Part shown: piece after piece, positions 9,235 to 18,567 of the stretch | Layout: each line of letters starts with the position of its first letter | Numbering within the stretch: position 1 is the stretch's first letter | From: Tropicimonas sp. IMCC34011 | Lineage (GTDB): Bacteria > Pseudomonadota > Alphaproteobacteria > Rhodobacterales > Rhodobacteraceae | DNA length: 64,000 nt | Reading direction: 5' to 3' | NCBI RefSeq assembly: GCF_003390865.1 | Contig: NZ_QMEJ01000003.1 | Location: 62,001-126,000 of the forward strand | Notes under the pieces: model-generated | What the model was told of the DNA's origin: nothing | The model's input: the letters and a program-made list of their open reading frames with translations, nothing else | Databases searched by the model: none | Translations under genes and position numbers: made by a program

Positions 9235-10437
9235 TCAGGACAGACCGGGACGCGCCACCACCTCCTCGAAGATCTCGAGGAAGCGCGCCTGCGGGACGCT
9301 CGGAAGCCAGTCCGAGCGGTGCGCGTAGCCGATTGCGCGCGGGGTGTCCGGGATCTCGGTTTCGATGAGGGAGAGGCGCCCGGCCGCGAGGTCGTCCTCC
9401 ACCTGTGTTCGCGACACGAGAGCCAGCCGATCGGACCGCGCGAGCAGCCCGGCGATCACGGCGGAAGAGCCGGTTTCGAGGGGGCGGGGGCAGCCGTCCG
9501 GCGCGAGGCGGGCCTGAAGCGCGTCGAAATGCGCGCGGGAGGGGGCGCCGCTGCGGGGTGCGATCCAGGGGAACCGGGCGAGGTGGGCGTCGGTCACAGC
9601 GCCGTAGGCGAGCGGGTGACCGGGCCGCGCGGCGATGCAGAGATTGTCCGAGAAGAGGATGCGCTCCGTTACGCCATCGGGCAGGTTCTCCTCGCGGAGC
9701 GCACCGATCAGAAGATCGATCCGGCCGTGGCGGAGATCCTGCGCGAGGGCGGGATAGAGCCCGTCCGCCACGCTGATCGCAACGGTCGGAAACTCCCCGG
9801 CAAACCGGCAGAGGGCTTCGGGGAGAAGCGCCGGTTGCGCCAGCGGCAGGCACCCCACGACGATGCGCCCGCCGAAGCTGCCCTGCCAGTCGGCCACGTC
9901 GAGGCGGGCCTGCTCCAGTTCGGCGAGGGCGAGACCCCCGAGACGGGCGAGGTCCCGCGCGGGCCGGCTCGGGGTCATCCCGTGGGAGGTTGCCTCGAAG
10001 AGCGGTAATCCGGCGAGGTCCGACAGACCGCGGCACCCGCGGCTGATGGTGGACGCCTCGCGCCCGAGCGCGGCGGCGGCGGGTCTGATCCCGCCATGCT
10101 CGACGGCCGCGATCAGCGCCGTGAGTTGACCGAGGCTCACCATCCGCCAGAGATTCGGCCGGCCTGCCGCCTGTCCCGCCCGGCGCAGGAGGGCGAGGCC
10201 CCGGTTGATGCGCCTGAGGTAGATTTCCCCGGCCTCGGTCGGCGTCATGCCCGAGCGGGCGCGCAGGAAAAGGGGCGTTCCGAGGCTTCGCTCGATGGCG
10301 GCAAGCCCTTGCGTCATGGCCGGTTGGGAGAGGGACACGGCGGCGGCGGCAGCGGAGAGGGTGCCCTCCCGCCCGATGGCCTCGATCCCCGCGACATGCC
10401 TGAGGTTCGGGATGACTTCGGATCCGTCCTGCACCAC
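9235..10437 (-). CDS. LysR-type regulator with two tandem HTH domains
   Basis: 400 aa, about 100 residues longer than a normal LysR protein. The first winged HTH covers roughly residues 10-67 (EGTLSAAAAAVSLSQPAMTQ, then ERSLGTPLFLRARSGMTPTEAG). A second covers roughly 98-160 (QLTALIAAVEHGGIRPAAAA, then LAGLPLFEATSHGMTP). The effector-binding domain begins at FGGRIVVGCLPLAQPALLPE. The gene starts 8 bp after the galD stop on the same strand, so it is probably the last gene of the gal operon and the regulator of that pathway. Which domain binds DNA cannot be told from sequence. Confidence 0.88.
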   Translation of the reverse strand: MVQDGSEVIPNLRHVAGIEAIGREGTLSAAAAAVSLSQPAMTQGLAAIERSLGTPLFLRARSGMTPTEAGEIYLRRINRGLALLRRAGQAAGRPNLWRMVSLGQLTALIAAVEHGGIRPAAAALGREASTISRGCRGLSDLAGLPLFEATSHGMTPSRPARDLARLGGLALAELEQARLDVADWQGSFGGRIVVGCLPLAQPALLPEALCRFAGEFPTVAISVADGLYPALAQDLRHGRIDLLIGALREENLPDGVTERILFSDNLCIAARPGHPLAYGAVTDAHLARFPWIAPRSGAPSRAHFDALQARLAPDGCPRPLETGSSAVIAGLLARSDRLALVSRTQVEDDLAAGRLSLIETEIPDTPRAIGYAHRSDWLPSVPQARFLEIFEEVVARPGLS

Positions 10438-10445
10438 CGCGCCCT

Positions 10446-11486
10446 TCAGCCGAATACCGTTCCGTCCATCAGCTTCCGGGCGGTGCGCAGGATCGCCGTG
10501 CGGCTCACCTCACCGTCTTCCAGCGTCACGATGACGGTCATCTCGCCGGTCGGATGCTCGATGGAGAGGGCCTTCTCCGTCCCGTCCGGCAGCGTCGCGA
10601 CGGCATGGGCAGGACTGCCCGGCAACAGCGCGGCGGTGCCGACGGTGGCCGCGCCGAGGACGCCGATCGCCTTGTGGCAGCGGTGGGGTATGAAGGTTCT
10701 GGTGGACAGGGCGCCGCCGTCTTGCGGGCGCGACACCATCGTCATCTTGGGGACGGATTTGTCAGTGACGTCGCCGAGGTTCATCATCTCCCCCGCCTTC
10801 AGCCGTATCGCCTCCAGCTGTTCCCGCAGGCCGAGATCGGCCTCCAGGTCAGCGGGGTCCTCGTTTCCCCTGATCCCCATCGCCTCGGCGCTCATCACGA
10901 CGCAAGGCATGCCGTTGTCGATCAGGGTGCAGGCGATGCCGTCGATCTCGTCCACGGCGTTGCCGGTCGGCAGGAGCGCGCCACAGGTCGATCCGGCGGT
11001 GCCCTCGAACGTCAGCGGAACGGGTGCCGACGTGCCGGGCACGCCGTCGATCCGGGCGGTGCCCTCGTAGGTCAGGGCGCCGCCCGGTGTCTGCACCCGC
11101 GCCGTCGCGATCTGGCCGGTATTTTCCATGAAGATGCGAACGTCCGTTTCCTCGCCCGACGCCTGAACCAGCCCCCGCTCGATGGCGAAGGGACCGATCC
11201 CGGCAAGGATGTTGCCGCAATTCTGCGCATCCGAAACGGTGGCGCGGTCAACGAAGACCTGCAGGAAGAGATAATCCACATCCACCCCGGCCCGCTGCGA
11301 TCGGCGGACCACGGCGACCTTGGAGGTCAGGGGGTCGCCCCCGCCCATCCCGTCGATCTGCCGCGGGTCGGGCGAGCCCATGGCGCGAAGGAGGAAGTCA
11401 TCGCGGTCGTCCGGCAGCTCGTCCGCGAGGAAATAGCCGCCCTTCGAGGTGCCGCCCCGCATCCACATCGCACGCACTGCCCGCAT
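10446..11486 (-). CDS. galD: 4-oxalomesaconate tautomerase (PrpF family)
   Basis: Predicted to interconvert keto and enol forms of 4-oxalomesaconate in the lower gallate/protocatechuate 4,5-cleavage pathway. 346 aa from the ATG at 11486, preceded by GGGAGG; the open frame upstream is overlap with the next gene. PrpF-type features: MRGGTSKGGYFLADELP at the N-terminus, NCGNILAGIGPFAIERG with the conserved Cys, GDVTDKSVPKMTMVS, and HPTGEM near the C-terminus. Its neighbours are the aldolase and hydratase of the same pathway, which favours GalD over aconitate isomerase. A paralogue lies at 17460-18554. Confidence 0.88.
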   Translation of the reverse strand: MRAVRAMWMRGGTSKGGYFLADELPDDRDDFLLRAMGSPDPRQIDGMGGGDPLTSKVAVVRRSQRAGVDVDYLFLQVFVDRATVSDAQNCGNILAGIGPFAIERGLVQASGEETDVRIFMENTGQIATARVQTPGGALTYEGTARIDGVPGTSAPVPLTFEGTAGSTCGALLPTGNAVDEIDGIACTLIDNGMPCVVMSAEAMGIRGNEDPADLEADLGLREQLEAIRLKAGEMMNLGDVTDKSVPKMTMVSRPQDGGALSTRTFIPHRCHKAIGVLGAATVGTAALLPGSPAHAVATLPDGTEKALSIEHPTGEMTVIVTLEDGEVSRTAILRTARKLMDGTVFG

Positions 11487-11499
11487 CGCCGATCCTCCC

Positions 11500-12174
11500 T
11501 CAGATGTACTCAAGGCCCTTTTCGGCGAGCCGCGCGCGCATGTCGTAGATGTCGAGGCCGAGTTCGCCGGAGGCCAGTCGCGCGCGCTTCTCCTCTTCCC
11601 GGTCCAGACGTTCGCGCGCCTTTCGCAGAACGTCATCCGCTTCCTCGCGCGCCACGACGCAGACGCCGTCATCATCCGCGACGATGATGTCACCGGGGCG
11701 GACGAGCGCGCCGGCGCAGACCACGGGAACATTCACCGAGCCGACCGTTTCCTTCACCGTGCCCTGCGCGTGGACGCATTTCGACCAGACGGGAAAGCCC
11801 ATCTCGGTCAGGTCCTTCACGTCCCGGACGCCGGCGTCGATCACGAGGCCACGGCAGCCCCGCGCCATGGCGGATGTCGCGAGAAGGTCGCCGAAATACC
11901 CGTCGTCGCATGGGGAGGTGGGGGCAAGGACGAGGATGTCGCCCTCCTGTACCTGCTCGATCGCGACGTGGAGCATCCAGTTGTCGCCCGGCGGGGCGGA
12001 GATGGTGACGGCGGACGCGCCGACCATCGCCCCCGCATAGATCGGCGACATGTAGGGGGCGAGAAGTCCCTTGCGCCCCTGCGCCTCATGCACCGTCGCG
12101 ACGCCGCATGTGCCAAGCGCGCGGACGGTCTCCGGATCGGCGCGCTCGACGTTCTGAACCACGACGCCGCCCAT
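11500..12174 (-). CDS. galC: 4-carboxy-4-hydroxy-2-oxoadipate aldolase (RraA fold)
   Basis: Class II aldolase (GalC/LigK/ProA family) that splits 4-carboxy-4-hydroxy-2-oxoadipate into pyruvate and oxaloacetate. 224 aa, typical of the family. It carries the RraA-like core with [20 protein letters not shown] and the metal/substrate motif [14 protein letters not shown], where Arg-Asp is conserved, plus the C-terminal helical extension [20 protein letters not shown] seen in the aldolases rather than in RraA itself. Its ATG shares a base with the galB stop, and galD starts 13 bp downstream. Confidence 0.9.
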   Translation of the reverse strand: MGGVVVQNVERADPETVRALGTCGVATVHEAQGRKGLLAPYMSPIYAGAMVGASAVTISAPPGDNWMLHVAIEQVQEGDILVLAPTSPCDDGYFGDLLATSAMARGCRGLVIDAGVRDVKDLTEMGFPVWSKCVHAQGTVKETVGSVNVPVVCAGALVRPGDIIVADDDGVCVVAREEADDVLRKARERLDREEEKRARLASGELGLDIYDMRARLAEKGLEYI

Positions 12175-12905
12175 CAGAGCTCGTCCACGGTGCGGGGGAA
12201 GACGGACTGGAAGCCCTCGGCATACCTGCAGTCACGACCGCCAGACTGGCCGCCCGAGTTGCGGCGGAAGTGGTTGCCGCGGTTCTCGCCGACGTTCTCG
12301 TAGTAATGCCAGAGATGCTCCTGCCCCTGCATGCACTGGATCGCGGCCCATTTGCGGTCCCAGACAGGGGTGATGTCGAGAAAGACGTCCGGCTTCCAGG
12401 CCATCTGCTCGGTCTGGTGCGGCTCGAAGAGGTAGACCTGCGGCGCGCCGAGGACCTTCTCTCCGGGATTGTGGCCCCATGCCTGGGCGATCATGCGCGC
12501 CTCCAGCGTAAGCTCGGACGCATACATGTGGTCGGTATTGTAGGGGTCGTACTTCGAATGCGTGAGGATGAAGCCCGGCTGCACCTTGCGGATCAGATCG
12601 ACGAGCCGGAACTTCTCGTCCCGGTCCAGCTGGAGCGGGTAGTCCCCGCAATCGAGGAACTGGATGTCCGCCACGCCGAGGGCCGCAGCGGCGCTTTCGG
12701 CTTCCTTGCGGCGCTCGGTCTTCACCCGATCGAGGGTCATGCCCTCCTGCTTCCAGAGCTTGGCGCTTTCGCCGCGCTCCCCGTAGGAGAGGCAGACGAC
12801 GGTCACGTCGATCCCCTTTTGCTGATGCAGCGCGATGGCGCCGCCGCAGCGCCAGACGAAATCGGCCGAATGAGCGCTGATGACGAGCGCGGTGCCGGTG
12901 TTCAT
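12174..12905 (-). CDS. galB: 4-oxalomesaconate hydratase, PIG-L/LmbE-type
   Basis: Predicted hydratase turning 4-oxalomesaconate into 4-carboxy-4-hydroxy-2-oxoadipate. The fold is that of the PIG-L deacetylases, as in Pseudomonas GalB. 243 aa from the ATG at 12905, with GGGGGAT upstream. The metal-site loop reads [13 protein letters not shown] instead of the deacetylase AHPDDE, matching GalB-type hydratases. Further conserved parts are [21 protein letters not shown] and FEPHQTEQ. It is the first gene of galB-galC-galD-lysR. No aromatic ring dioxygenase is in the window, so the upstream half of the pathway must be elsewhere. Confidence 0.85.
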   Translation of the reverse strand: MNTGTALVISAHSADFVWRCGGAIALHQQKGIDVTVVCLSYGERGESAKLWKQEGMTLDRVKTERRKEAESAAAALGVADIQFLDCGDYPLQLDRDEKFRLVDLIRKVQPGFILTHSKYDPYNTDHMYASELTLEARMIAQAWGHNPGEKVLGAPQVYLFEPHQTEQMAWKPDVFLDITPVWDRKWAAIQCMQGQEHLWHYYENVGENRGNHFRRNSGGQSGGRDCRYAEGFQSVFPRTVDEL

Positions 12906-13049
12906 GCGGTATCCCCCCGAAGGCACGCGTCCCGGAGCCGGGCGTGACCTCTCGTGTTTCAGTTCTGCCCCGAGCCTATGGCAAAGCGGGCCAAACCCAC
13001 CAATCCAAAAGCACGCCCAAGTATTCAGTCCGTGCAACGGGCGCCCTGC

Positions 13050-13817
13050 TCACCGGCCCTGGTACAGCTCCCATGCTCCGCCGAGGACGAGGCGCACGGA
13101 CAGCACGATCAGGATGAAGTCGAGAGCGAAGCGAAAGCGCTTGTCGTCGAGCCTGTTGAGCAGGAGCTTTCCCGCAAGCGTGCCAAGAAAGCCCAGCACC
13201 ATCATCGCGACGATGAAGGGCAGCCATTCACCAAAGGCAAATCCCAGCAGCCCGAAGGCAATGGTCTTCACCCCGTGCTGAACCGTCATCAGGGCGGCGT
13301 GGGTGGCAACGTGGGAATGCCGCGGCAGCTCGTGGGACTTGGTGAACGTGGCGACGAAAAGGCCCGTCGCGCCGAAGAACATCGTCAGGAAACTGGAGAA
13401 GAGGCCGACGGCCAGCGGCCAGTCCCGAACACCGCGTGGCGGGCGGCCGAAGATCGACCAGATGATGAAGGAGCCGACGGCGATCTGGATCCAGGCCGGC
13501 GGAATGTTCACCACCAGAGCCCCACCCACGGCCGCGCCGATCAGGGAGCCGATGGTGAAGGCGGGCAGGGCGGGCCAGAAGATGTGCTTCAGTACGACAA
13601 GCGCGCGCCCCAGGTTGGAGCCGATCTGGATCATGCCGTGCGTCGGGATGAGGGCGGCCGGTGGCACGAGCGTCGCCATGATGGCCAGCAGCATCGCGCC
13701 GCCGCCTATTCCGAAAGCAACCGTGATGAAGGATGAAACGAAGCTTGCCGCTAGGAGAAGCAGAAGAACGAGGTGCGACATTCCGTCCGGCATGATCGCG
13801 TCATAAAAAAAATTCAT
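13050..13817 (-). CDS. TauE/SafE-family membrane permease
   Basis: 255 aa integral membrane protein with about eight hydrophobic segments in two similar halves, the TauE/SafE pattern (anion or sulfonate/organic-acid exporters). Family features are FGIGGGAMLLAIMATLVPP in the first half and FFGATGLFVATF in the second. I chose the ATG at 13817 because TTGGAG lies upstream; starts at 13793 or 13781 are possible. It is divergent from a LysR gene with a 73 bp gap, the usual arrangement of a LysR-controlled transporter. The substrate is unknown. Confidence 0.82.
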   Translation of the reverse strand: MNFFYDAIMPDGMSHLVLLLLLAASFVSSFITVAFGIGGGAMLLAIMATLVPPAALIPTHGMIQIGSNLGRALVVLKHIFWPALPAFTIGSLIGAAVGGALVVNIPPAWIQIAVGSFIIWSIFGRPPRGVRDWPLAVGLFSSFLTMFFGATGLFVATFTKSHELPRHSHVATHAALMTVQHGVKTIAFGLLGFAFGEWLPFIVAMMVLGFLGTLAGKLLLNRLDDKRFRFALDFILIVLSVRLVLGGAWELYQGR

Positions 13818-13890
13818 TCCCGTGTTGCTCCAAGTGATTATTCGCTCGATATTAATTCGATGCGTAAGCGTTCCGAGTCCGGAAGGGGGC
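13818..13890. promoter_or_regulatory. Divergent tauE-lysR control region
   Basis: AT-rich 73 bp gap in an otherwise GC-rich window. It contains TCGA-N7-TCGA (13846-13860) around TATTAAT, a plausible LysR binding dyad overlapping both promoters. The LysR start at 13891 follows GGAAGGGGG. Confidence 0.5.
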
Positions 13891-14793
13891 ATGGTGAGGA
13901 TTGACTACCTGGGGATCGAGGCGTTCCTCGCCATCGCGGATCACGGATCCTTCCAGCGTGCTGCGAAGTTTCTGGGGCTTTCGCAAGCCGCCCTCAGTCA
14001 CCGTCTGCGAAAGATCGAGACCGATCTCGGGGTGCAGCTGCTGGTTCGAAGCAGCCACGCGATTTCCCTCACGGCCGCCGGTGAGGCGCTCCTTCCCAAG
14101 GCTGGAGCCCTTCTGAGCCAGCTTCAGGCGGTCTATGACAGTGTTCGCGTCCGTCAGGCGGAGCCGACGGGCAAGGTGGCATTCGCCTGTCTTCCGTCCA
14201 TTGCGAGCGCATTGCTGCCGCAGGTTCTTTCTGAAGTCGCGGAAGAAAACCCATCTCTTGAAATTGACGTCATTGAAATTCCATTTCGCGAAATAGGAGA
14301 AAAGGTCAGGACCGGTCGTTGTGATTTCGCCATTTCCCTCGTCAGCGCGGCAAGCTCCGACCTGACTACGCGTTTCCTGCGCGAGGAGCCGTATTACGCT
14401 TTCATGCGAAACGACAATCGGCTTGCGGAGCGAAAGAGCGTTACCCTCGAGGATCTGGTGGAGTGGCCGATGGTTCGCCTCGCGCCGCACAAGCGCTCCC
14501 GTCAGATCATCGACAAGGCGCTCGAGGGAAAGTCGTCCCTGATCCATTGGCCCTATGAGGTGCAGTCCTCGGCGCTTGCGACACGCATCGTGTCGCAGAG
14601 CACGGCGATCTCGGTCCTGCCGATGTGCGCGATCGCATTGGCGCCGCGGAATGTCGTCTCGGTCCGGATCGACGACACCCGGATCGCACGGGATCTCGCC
14701 GTGATCACGCGCCGGGACAGTACGTTGTCGCCCGCCGGGGAATACGTTCTCGGCAAGGTCGAGAAGTATGTCGTCTCCATGACGACGCCCTGA
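13891..14793 (+). CDS. LysR-family transcriptional regulator
   Basis: 300 aa regulator with one N-terminal winged HTH (GSFQRAAKFLGLSQAALSHR, then IETDLGVQLLVRSSHAISLT) and a periplasmic-binding-protein-like effector domain beginning at PTGKVAFACLPSIASALLP. The start at 13891 is supported by a strong GGAAGGGGG site; the longer open frame upstream covers the promoter region. By position it probably controls the divergent TauE-type permease, and it could also act on the convergent organic-acid operon. The inducer is unknown. Confidence 0.88.
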   Translation: MVRIDYLGIEAFLAIADHGSFQRAAKFLGLSQAALSHRLRKIETDLGVQLLVRSSHAISLTAAGEALLPKAGALLSQLQAVYDSVRVRQAEPTGKVAFACLPSIASALLPQVLSEVAEENPSLEIDVIEIPFREIGEKVRTGRCDFAISLVSAASSDLTTRFLREEPYYAFMRNDNRLAERKSVTLEDLVEWPMVRLAPHKRSRQIIDKALEGKSSLIHWPYEVQSSALATRIVSQSTAISVLPMCAIALAPRNVVSVRIDDTRIARDLAVITRRDSTLSPAGEYVLGKVEKYVVSMTTP

Positions 14794-14815
14794 GCGCGGC
14801 GACACCGCCCTCCGG

Positions 14816-15793
14816 TCAGGACAGGACCTCGGGGTTGATTGCGCTGTCCGGCTTTCCCGCACCATAGGCCAGCACGGTGCGGAAGATCGTGGAGAACTGG
14901 CCATCCAGCTCCTCCTCGGTGATGAAGCCGACATGCGGCGTCGGGATGACCCTGGGATGCGAAACGAGAGGATCGGCCGCATTCGTCACGGGTTCTGCAT
15001 CGAACACGTCGAGCGCGGCTCGGCCCGGCCGGCCGGCGTTCAGCGCCTCCAGAAGCGCGCCCGGTTCGATCAGCGCCGCGCGGGAGGTATTCACCAGGAT
15101 CGCGTCCTCGCGCATCGCCATCAGGTCGGCGCGCGTGATCGTCCCGCGGGTCTCCTTCGTCAGGCGCACGTGCAGGCTGACCACGTCGCAGCCGCCGAAG
15201 AAGGCCTCTCGGTTTTCCGCCGTCTCGATCCCGTCCGCGCGTGCGCGCTCCCGCCCCGCATCGCTGCCCCAGACGAGGACCTGCATCCCGAAGGCGCGGG
15301 CATACCCGGCGACGACCTTGGCAATCTTTCCGTAGCCGTAGAGGCCGAAGATGCGGCCGCTGGCGCGGCGCCCGAGCGGGGCGTCTCCCTGCCAGTTGCC
15401 GGCGCGGGCGGACCCTATCGCCTCGGGCAGGTAGCGCAGGGTGGAGAGGCCGAGGAGGAATGCAAGTTCCGCCGTGGAGACGTTGGCGCCGCCCGACGAC
15501 ATGTCCGAGCAGAAGAGGATGCCGTGCTTCGTCAGCCCCTCCACATCCACGTTCGGGTAGTTCCCGCGCATCGCGATCAGCTTCGTGTTCGGAAGTTTCG
15601 CGGCAAGGCTCTCCGTCACCTGCGTGCGGTCCCGGAAGAGCACGACCACCTCCGCGTCCCGAATCCGCTCGGCCAGGGCGTCCTCGCTCTCGGGCTTGTC
15701 GGACCAGATCGTGACGTCGTGGTCCTTCAGCATGTCCATCGCCGGGAGGCCGGCAAGGTCCCCGTACCAGTCGTCGAGGATATGGATCTTCAC
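14816..15793 (-). CDS. D-2-hydroxyacid dehydrogenase family protein
   Basis: 325 aa NAD(P)-dependent dehydrogenase of the D-2-hydroxyacid/phosphoglycerate family. The nucleotide motif GLYGYGKIA is at about residues 150-158. The catalytic Arg is in VNTSRAALI, Glu in DVFDAEPV and His in PTPHVGF. It starts at a GTG overlapping the stop of the ThDP-enzyme gene (GTGA) and is the last gene of the TctC-TctAB-PrpF-ThDP operon. It may reduce or oxidise a 2-oxo/2-hydroxy acid made by the ThDP enzyme. The substrate cannot be read from sequence. Confidence 0.88.
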   Translation of the reverse strand: MKIHILDDWYGDLAGLPAMDMLKDHDVTIWSDKPESEDALAERIRDAEVVVLFRDRTQVTESLAAKLPNTKLIAMRGNYPNVDVEGLTKHGILFCSDMSSGGANVSTAELAFLLGLSTLRYLPEAIGSARAGNWQGDAPLGRRASGRIFGLYGYGKIAKVVAGYARAFGMQVLVWGSDAGRERARADGIETAENREAFFGGCDVVSLHVRLTKETRGTITRADLMAMREDAILVNTSRAALIEPGALLEALNAGRPGRAALDVFDAEPVTNAADPLVSHPRVIPTPHVGFITEEELDGQFSTIFRTVLAYGAGKPDSAINPEVLS

Positions 15794-17463
15794 AGCAGTC
15801 CCTCCAGGGAGACGGGATGTTCGGTGCCGGAATGTCCCCCGGGATGCGCACGGCGCACGACGGGGGAGGCGATGCGGTCCGAGATGTGGAAGTCGAGCAG
15901 CATGGAGCCGCCTGACGCGCGGAAGGTCTCGATCAGGTCCGGCAGCTCCGACAGGTCGTCCACACGGTGCCCGCCCAGACCGAAGCCGCGGGCGATGGCC
16001 GCGAGGTCCGTCTCTCCGAAGACCGCACCGTCATCCGGCAGCCCCTCGTCCCGCAGCTTGTGGATCTCCGAGCCGTAGGCGCGATCGTTGTAGCAGCAGA
16101 TGAGGATCTTGAGGCCCTCGCGCCGGATGGTCTCCAGCTCCTGCACGTTCATCATGATCGAGCCGTCGCCGTCGAAGAGGACGACGGGGTGCTCCGGATC
16201 CGACGCCGCCGCACCCATGGCATAGGGCAGGCCGTTCCCGATGGCGCCGTATTCGCGGATCGTCAGAAAGGTCTCGAACGGCCTCTGCATGTGGGCGGTA
16301 TAGAAGGAGCAGTGCCCGGACGAGTTCACCATCTGCCAGTCCTGCGGCAGGGCGGCATCGAGGGCGGAGGTCACGTCCCTGGGATCGAGATACGCATCCT
16401 GCGGGAAGGTCGCGGTATCGCAAACGGCGCTATCGATCGCAGCCGCGAGGCGGTCGCTTCGCCATCCCCCGGCCTCCTCCACCGCATCCACGAGCGCTTC
16501 GGCGGTCAGCCTGGCATCCCCGCGCAGATGCGCCCCCGGCAGGACGAGACCCTGCGTGACCGATTGCGGGCGCGTGTCGACGCGCAGAAACTCGGCGTTC
16601 GGGTAAAGCTTGCCCTTGTCGAGATTGTGCGAGGTCAGCTGCGCCCCGAAGGAGATCACGAGATCCGCCTCGGCGAAGAGAGCGCGCGCAAGGGTGCTGG
16701 AGAAGCCGCCGGATATGCCGACGCAGAAGGGATCGTCGAGGAACAGACCCCGTGCCGGAAGCGTCGTCGTCAAAAGCGCGCCGAGCTTGGAGGCCAGCGC
16801 CCGGCAGGCATCGGACGCACCGGACGAGGCGGCGCCGAGACCGCCCATGACGACGATGCGTTTTGCGCTCGCGATGCGCCGCGCGGCAGCGGTGATGTCG
16901 TCCGGATTGGGCGGCATCGGGGACGGCCGGGCGATGATGTCGGCAGAGGGCGTGGGCAGATCGCCGCCGGGCCAGTCCTGCGACTGAAGGTCGAGGGGCA
17001 CGCCGAGCACCACGGGCCGCCGTTCCTCGTGCGCCTGCACGAAGGCATTCCGGATCGCCTCGGGCATTCGCTTGATGCTGTGGAGCGGGACATAGGCCGC
17101 GCCGGTCGAGGTCACGACCGGGCCCTGGTCCAGCTCCTGATTGTACCATGCCGCGCCGATCGGGGATTCGCCCGCGAAGATCACCAGCGGGATGGACGCG
17201 CGGACGGCGGCGGGCAGGGCGGTCACGATCTGCGACAGGCCCGGCCCGCAGGTCACCGTGGCGACGCCGGTGCGGCCGGTCCGCCGCGCATAGGCCGTGG
17301 CGGCGGCGACGGCGGCATGTTCGTGCCGGGTATAGATCATGCGGGTCCCGCGCGCGGCGAGCGCCCCGGCCCAGTTCATGTTGGCATCGCCCAGAAGGGA
17401 GAAGCAGACCGGGGTGTCCTCTCGGCGGAAGACTTCCGCCAGGATCTCGTAGACCTTGCTCAC
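15790..17463 (-). CDS. Thiamine diphosphate-dependent enzyme (acetolactate synthase/benzoylformate decarboxylase-like)
   Basis: 557 aa, starting at a GTG that overlaps the stop of the PrpF-like gene (GTGA). The open frame extends about 100 residues upstream but only through that gene. It has the three-domain layout of the family: N-terminal PYR domain with catalytic Glu48 in TRHEHAAVAAATAYAR, a central domain (KRIVVMGGLGAASS), and a C-terminal PP domain with the ThDP/Mg motif GDGSIMMNVQELETI at about residue 433. It probably decarboxylates or ligates a 2-oxo acid. Its partners, a TTT importer, an isomerase and a hydroxyacid dehydrogenase, suggest polycarboxylate catabolism. Confidence 0.88.
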   Translation of the reverse strand: MSKVYEILAEVFRREDTPVCFSLLGDANMNWAGALAARGTRMIYTRHEHAAVAAATAYARRTGRTGVATVTCGPGLSQIVTALPAAVRASIPLVIFAGESPIGAAWYNQELDQGPVVTSTGAAYVPLHSIKRMPEAIRNAFVQAHEERRPVVLGVPLDLQSQDWPGGDLPTPSADIIARPSPMPPNPDDITAAARRIASAKRIVVMGGLGAASSGASDACRALASKLGALLTTTLPARGLFLDDPFCVGISGGFSSTLARALFAEADLVISFGAQLTSHNLDKGKLYPNAEFLRVDTRPQSVTQGLVLPGAHLRGDARLTAEALVDAVEEAGGWRSDRLAAAIDSAVCDTATFPQDAYLDPRDVTSALDAALPQDWQMVNSSGHCSFYTAHMQRPFETFLTIREYGAIGNGLPYAMGAAASDPEHPVVLFDGDGSIMMNVQELETIRREGLKILICCYNDRAYGSEIHKLRDEGLPDDGAVFGETDLAAIARGFGLGGHRVDDLSELPDLIETFRASGGSMLLDFHISDRIASPVVRRAHPGGHSGTEHPVSLEGLL

Positions 17464-18554
17464 CTGCCGGGCCAGATCGAGGCGGGGACCATGACCTCGC
17501 CCCGTGCCAGCAGCCGTGCGGTCCGGACGAGACCGGCCGATTTGAGTTCGAAGCCGTCCGCGCCGGTGTCGAAGGAGACGTTGACGTCGATCGTGCCCAT
17601 CGGATGCTCGATCTTGACGAGTTCGGGGGATGTACCGCCGAGTCCCTCTCCGAGCCCGTCCGCAACGGTTCCGGGTGTCATCACGCAGGAGGCGATGCAC
17701 TGCGCGCCGGTCACGGCCATCGTGGGGTGACAGGACCATGGCATGAAGTAGCGCGCGCTGACCGTTCCACCCCACCGCGGCGGCGCGAGAAGCGTGATCT
17801 TTGGCGTGACCGAGCTCGTCACGTCCCCCATGCCCATCCGCTTGCCGGCCTCGAGGCGGATCGCCTCTGCGCGTTCGTAGAAGGCCGTGTTGGCGTCGAG
17901 CTCTTCCTGCGTTTCGTGGCCGGTCAGGCCGAACGCGTCGGCACGGGCCATCATCACCGGCATGGCGACGTCCATGCAGGTCACCTCGATGCCGTCGATC
18001 TCGTCCCGGAGGTTGCCGGTCGGCAGGAGCGCACCTGTGACGGAGCCCACCGTGTCGAGGAAGTCGAGCGCGATGGGCGCGTGCGTGCCCGGAACGCCGG
18101 CGATCTCGGTATCACCCTCGTACTGGACCTGGCCGCCCGGCGTCTGGATCTTGGCCTCGATGCGTGCGCCGGTGTTGACCGCATGGATGCGGACCGTCGT
18201 CTCGCCGTCCCGCGCTTCGACCAGCCCCATCTCGATCGCGGCCGGGCCGACGCCCGAGAGGATGTTGCCGCAGGTCGGGCGGTAATCCACTTCCCGCTTC
18301 TGCACCGCGACCTGGGCGAAGAAATAGTCCACGTCGCAATCGTTCCGCTCGGAGCGGGAGAGCATCGCGACCTTGGTGGTCACGGCATTGCCGCCGCCGA
18401 TGCCGTCGATGTTCAGCGGATGCCCGGCGCCGACCGCGGCCATCAGGACCTCGCTCAGCGTCTCGCGGTCCTCGGGCAGGTCCGAGCGCTTGAAGTAGGG
18501 CCCGCGCGACGAGCCGCCGCGCAGGAAGTGATAGGGAATCGCTGTCTGGGGCAT
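17460..18554 (-). CDS. PrpF-family isomerase, second paralogue
   Basis: 364 aa protein of the PrpF/GalD family (aconitate and oxalomesaconate isomerases with a diaminopimelate-epimerase-like fold). It shares the N-terminus FLRGGSSRGPYFKRSDLP, the conserved Cys segment TCGNILSGVGPAAIE and MGDVTSSVTPKITLL with the GalD-type gene at 10446-11486. Here the neighbours are a TTT importer and a ThDP enzyme, so the substrate is probably an imported unsaturated tricarboxylate rather than oxalomesaconate. The stop overlaps the next start (GTGA) and the start lies 13 bp after the transporter gene. Confidence 0.85.
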   Translation of the reverse strand: MPQTAIPYHFLRGGSSRGPYFKRSDLPEDRETLSEVLMAAVGAGHPLNIDGIGGGNAVTTKVAMLSRSERNDCDVDYFFAQVAVQKREVDYRPTCGNILSGVGPAAIEMGLVEARDGETTVRIHAVNTGARIEAKIQTPGGQVQYEGDTEIAGVPGTHAPIALDFLDTVGSVTGALLPTGNLRDEIDGIEVTCMDVAMPVMMARADAFGLTGHETQEELDANTAFYERAEAIRLEAGKRMGMGDVTSSVTPKITLLAPPRWGGTVSARYFMPWSCHPTMAVTGAQCIASCVMTPGTVADGLGEGLGGTSPELVKIEHPMGTIDVNVSFDTGADGFELKSAGLVRTARLLARGEVMVPASIWPGR

Positions 18555-18567
18555 GGGGATCGGGACC

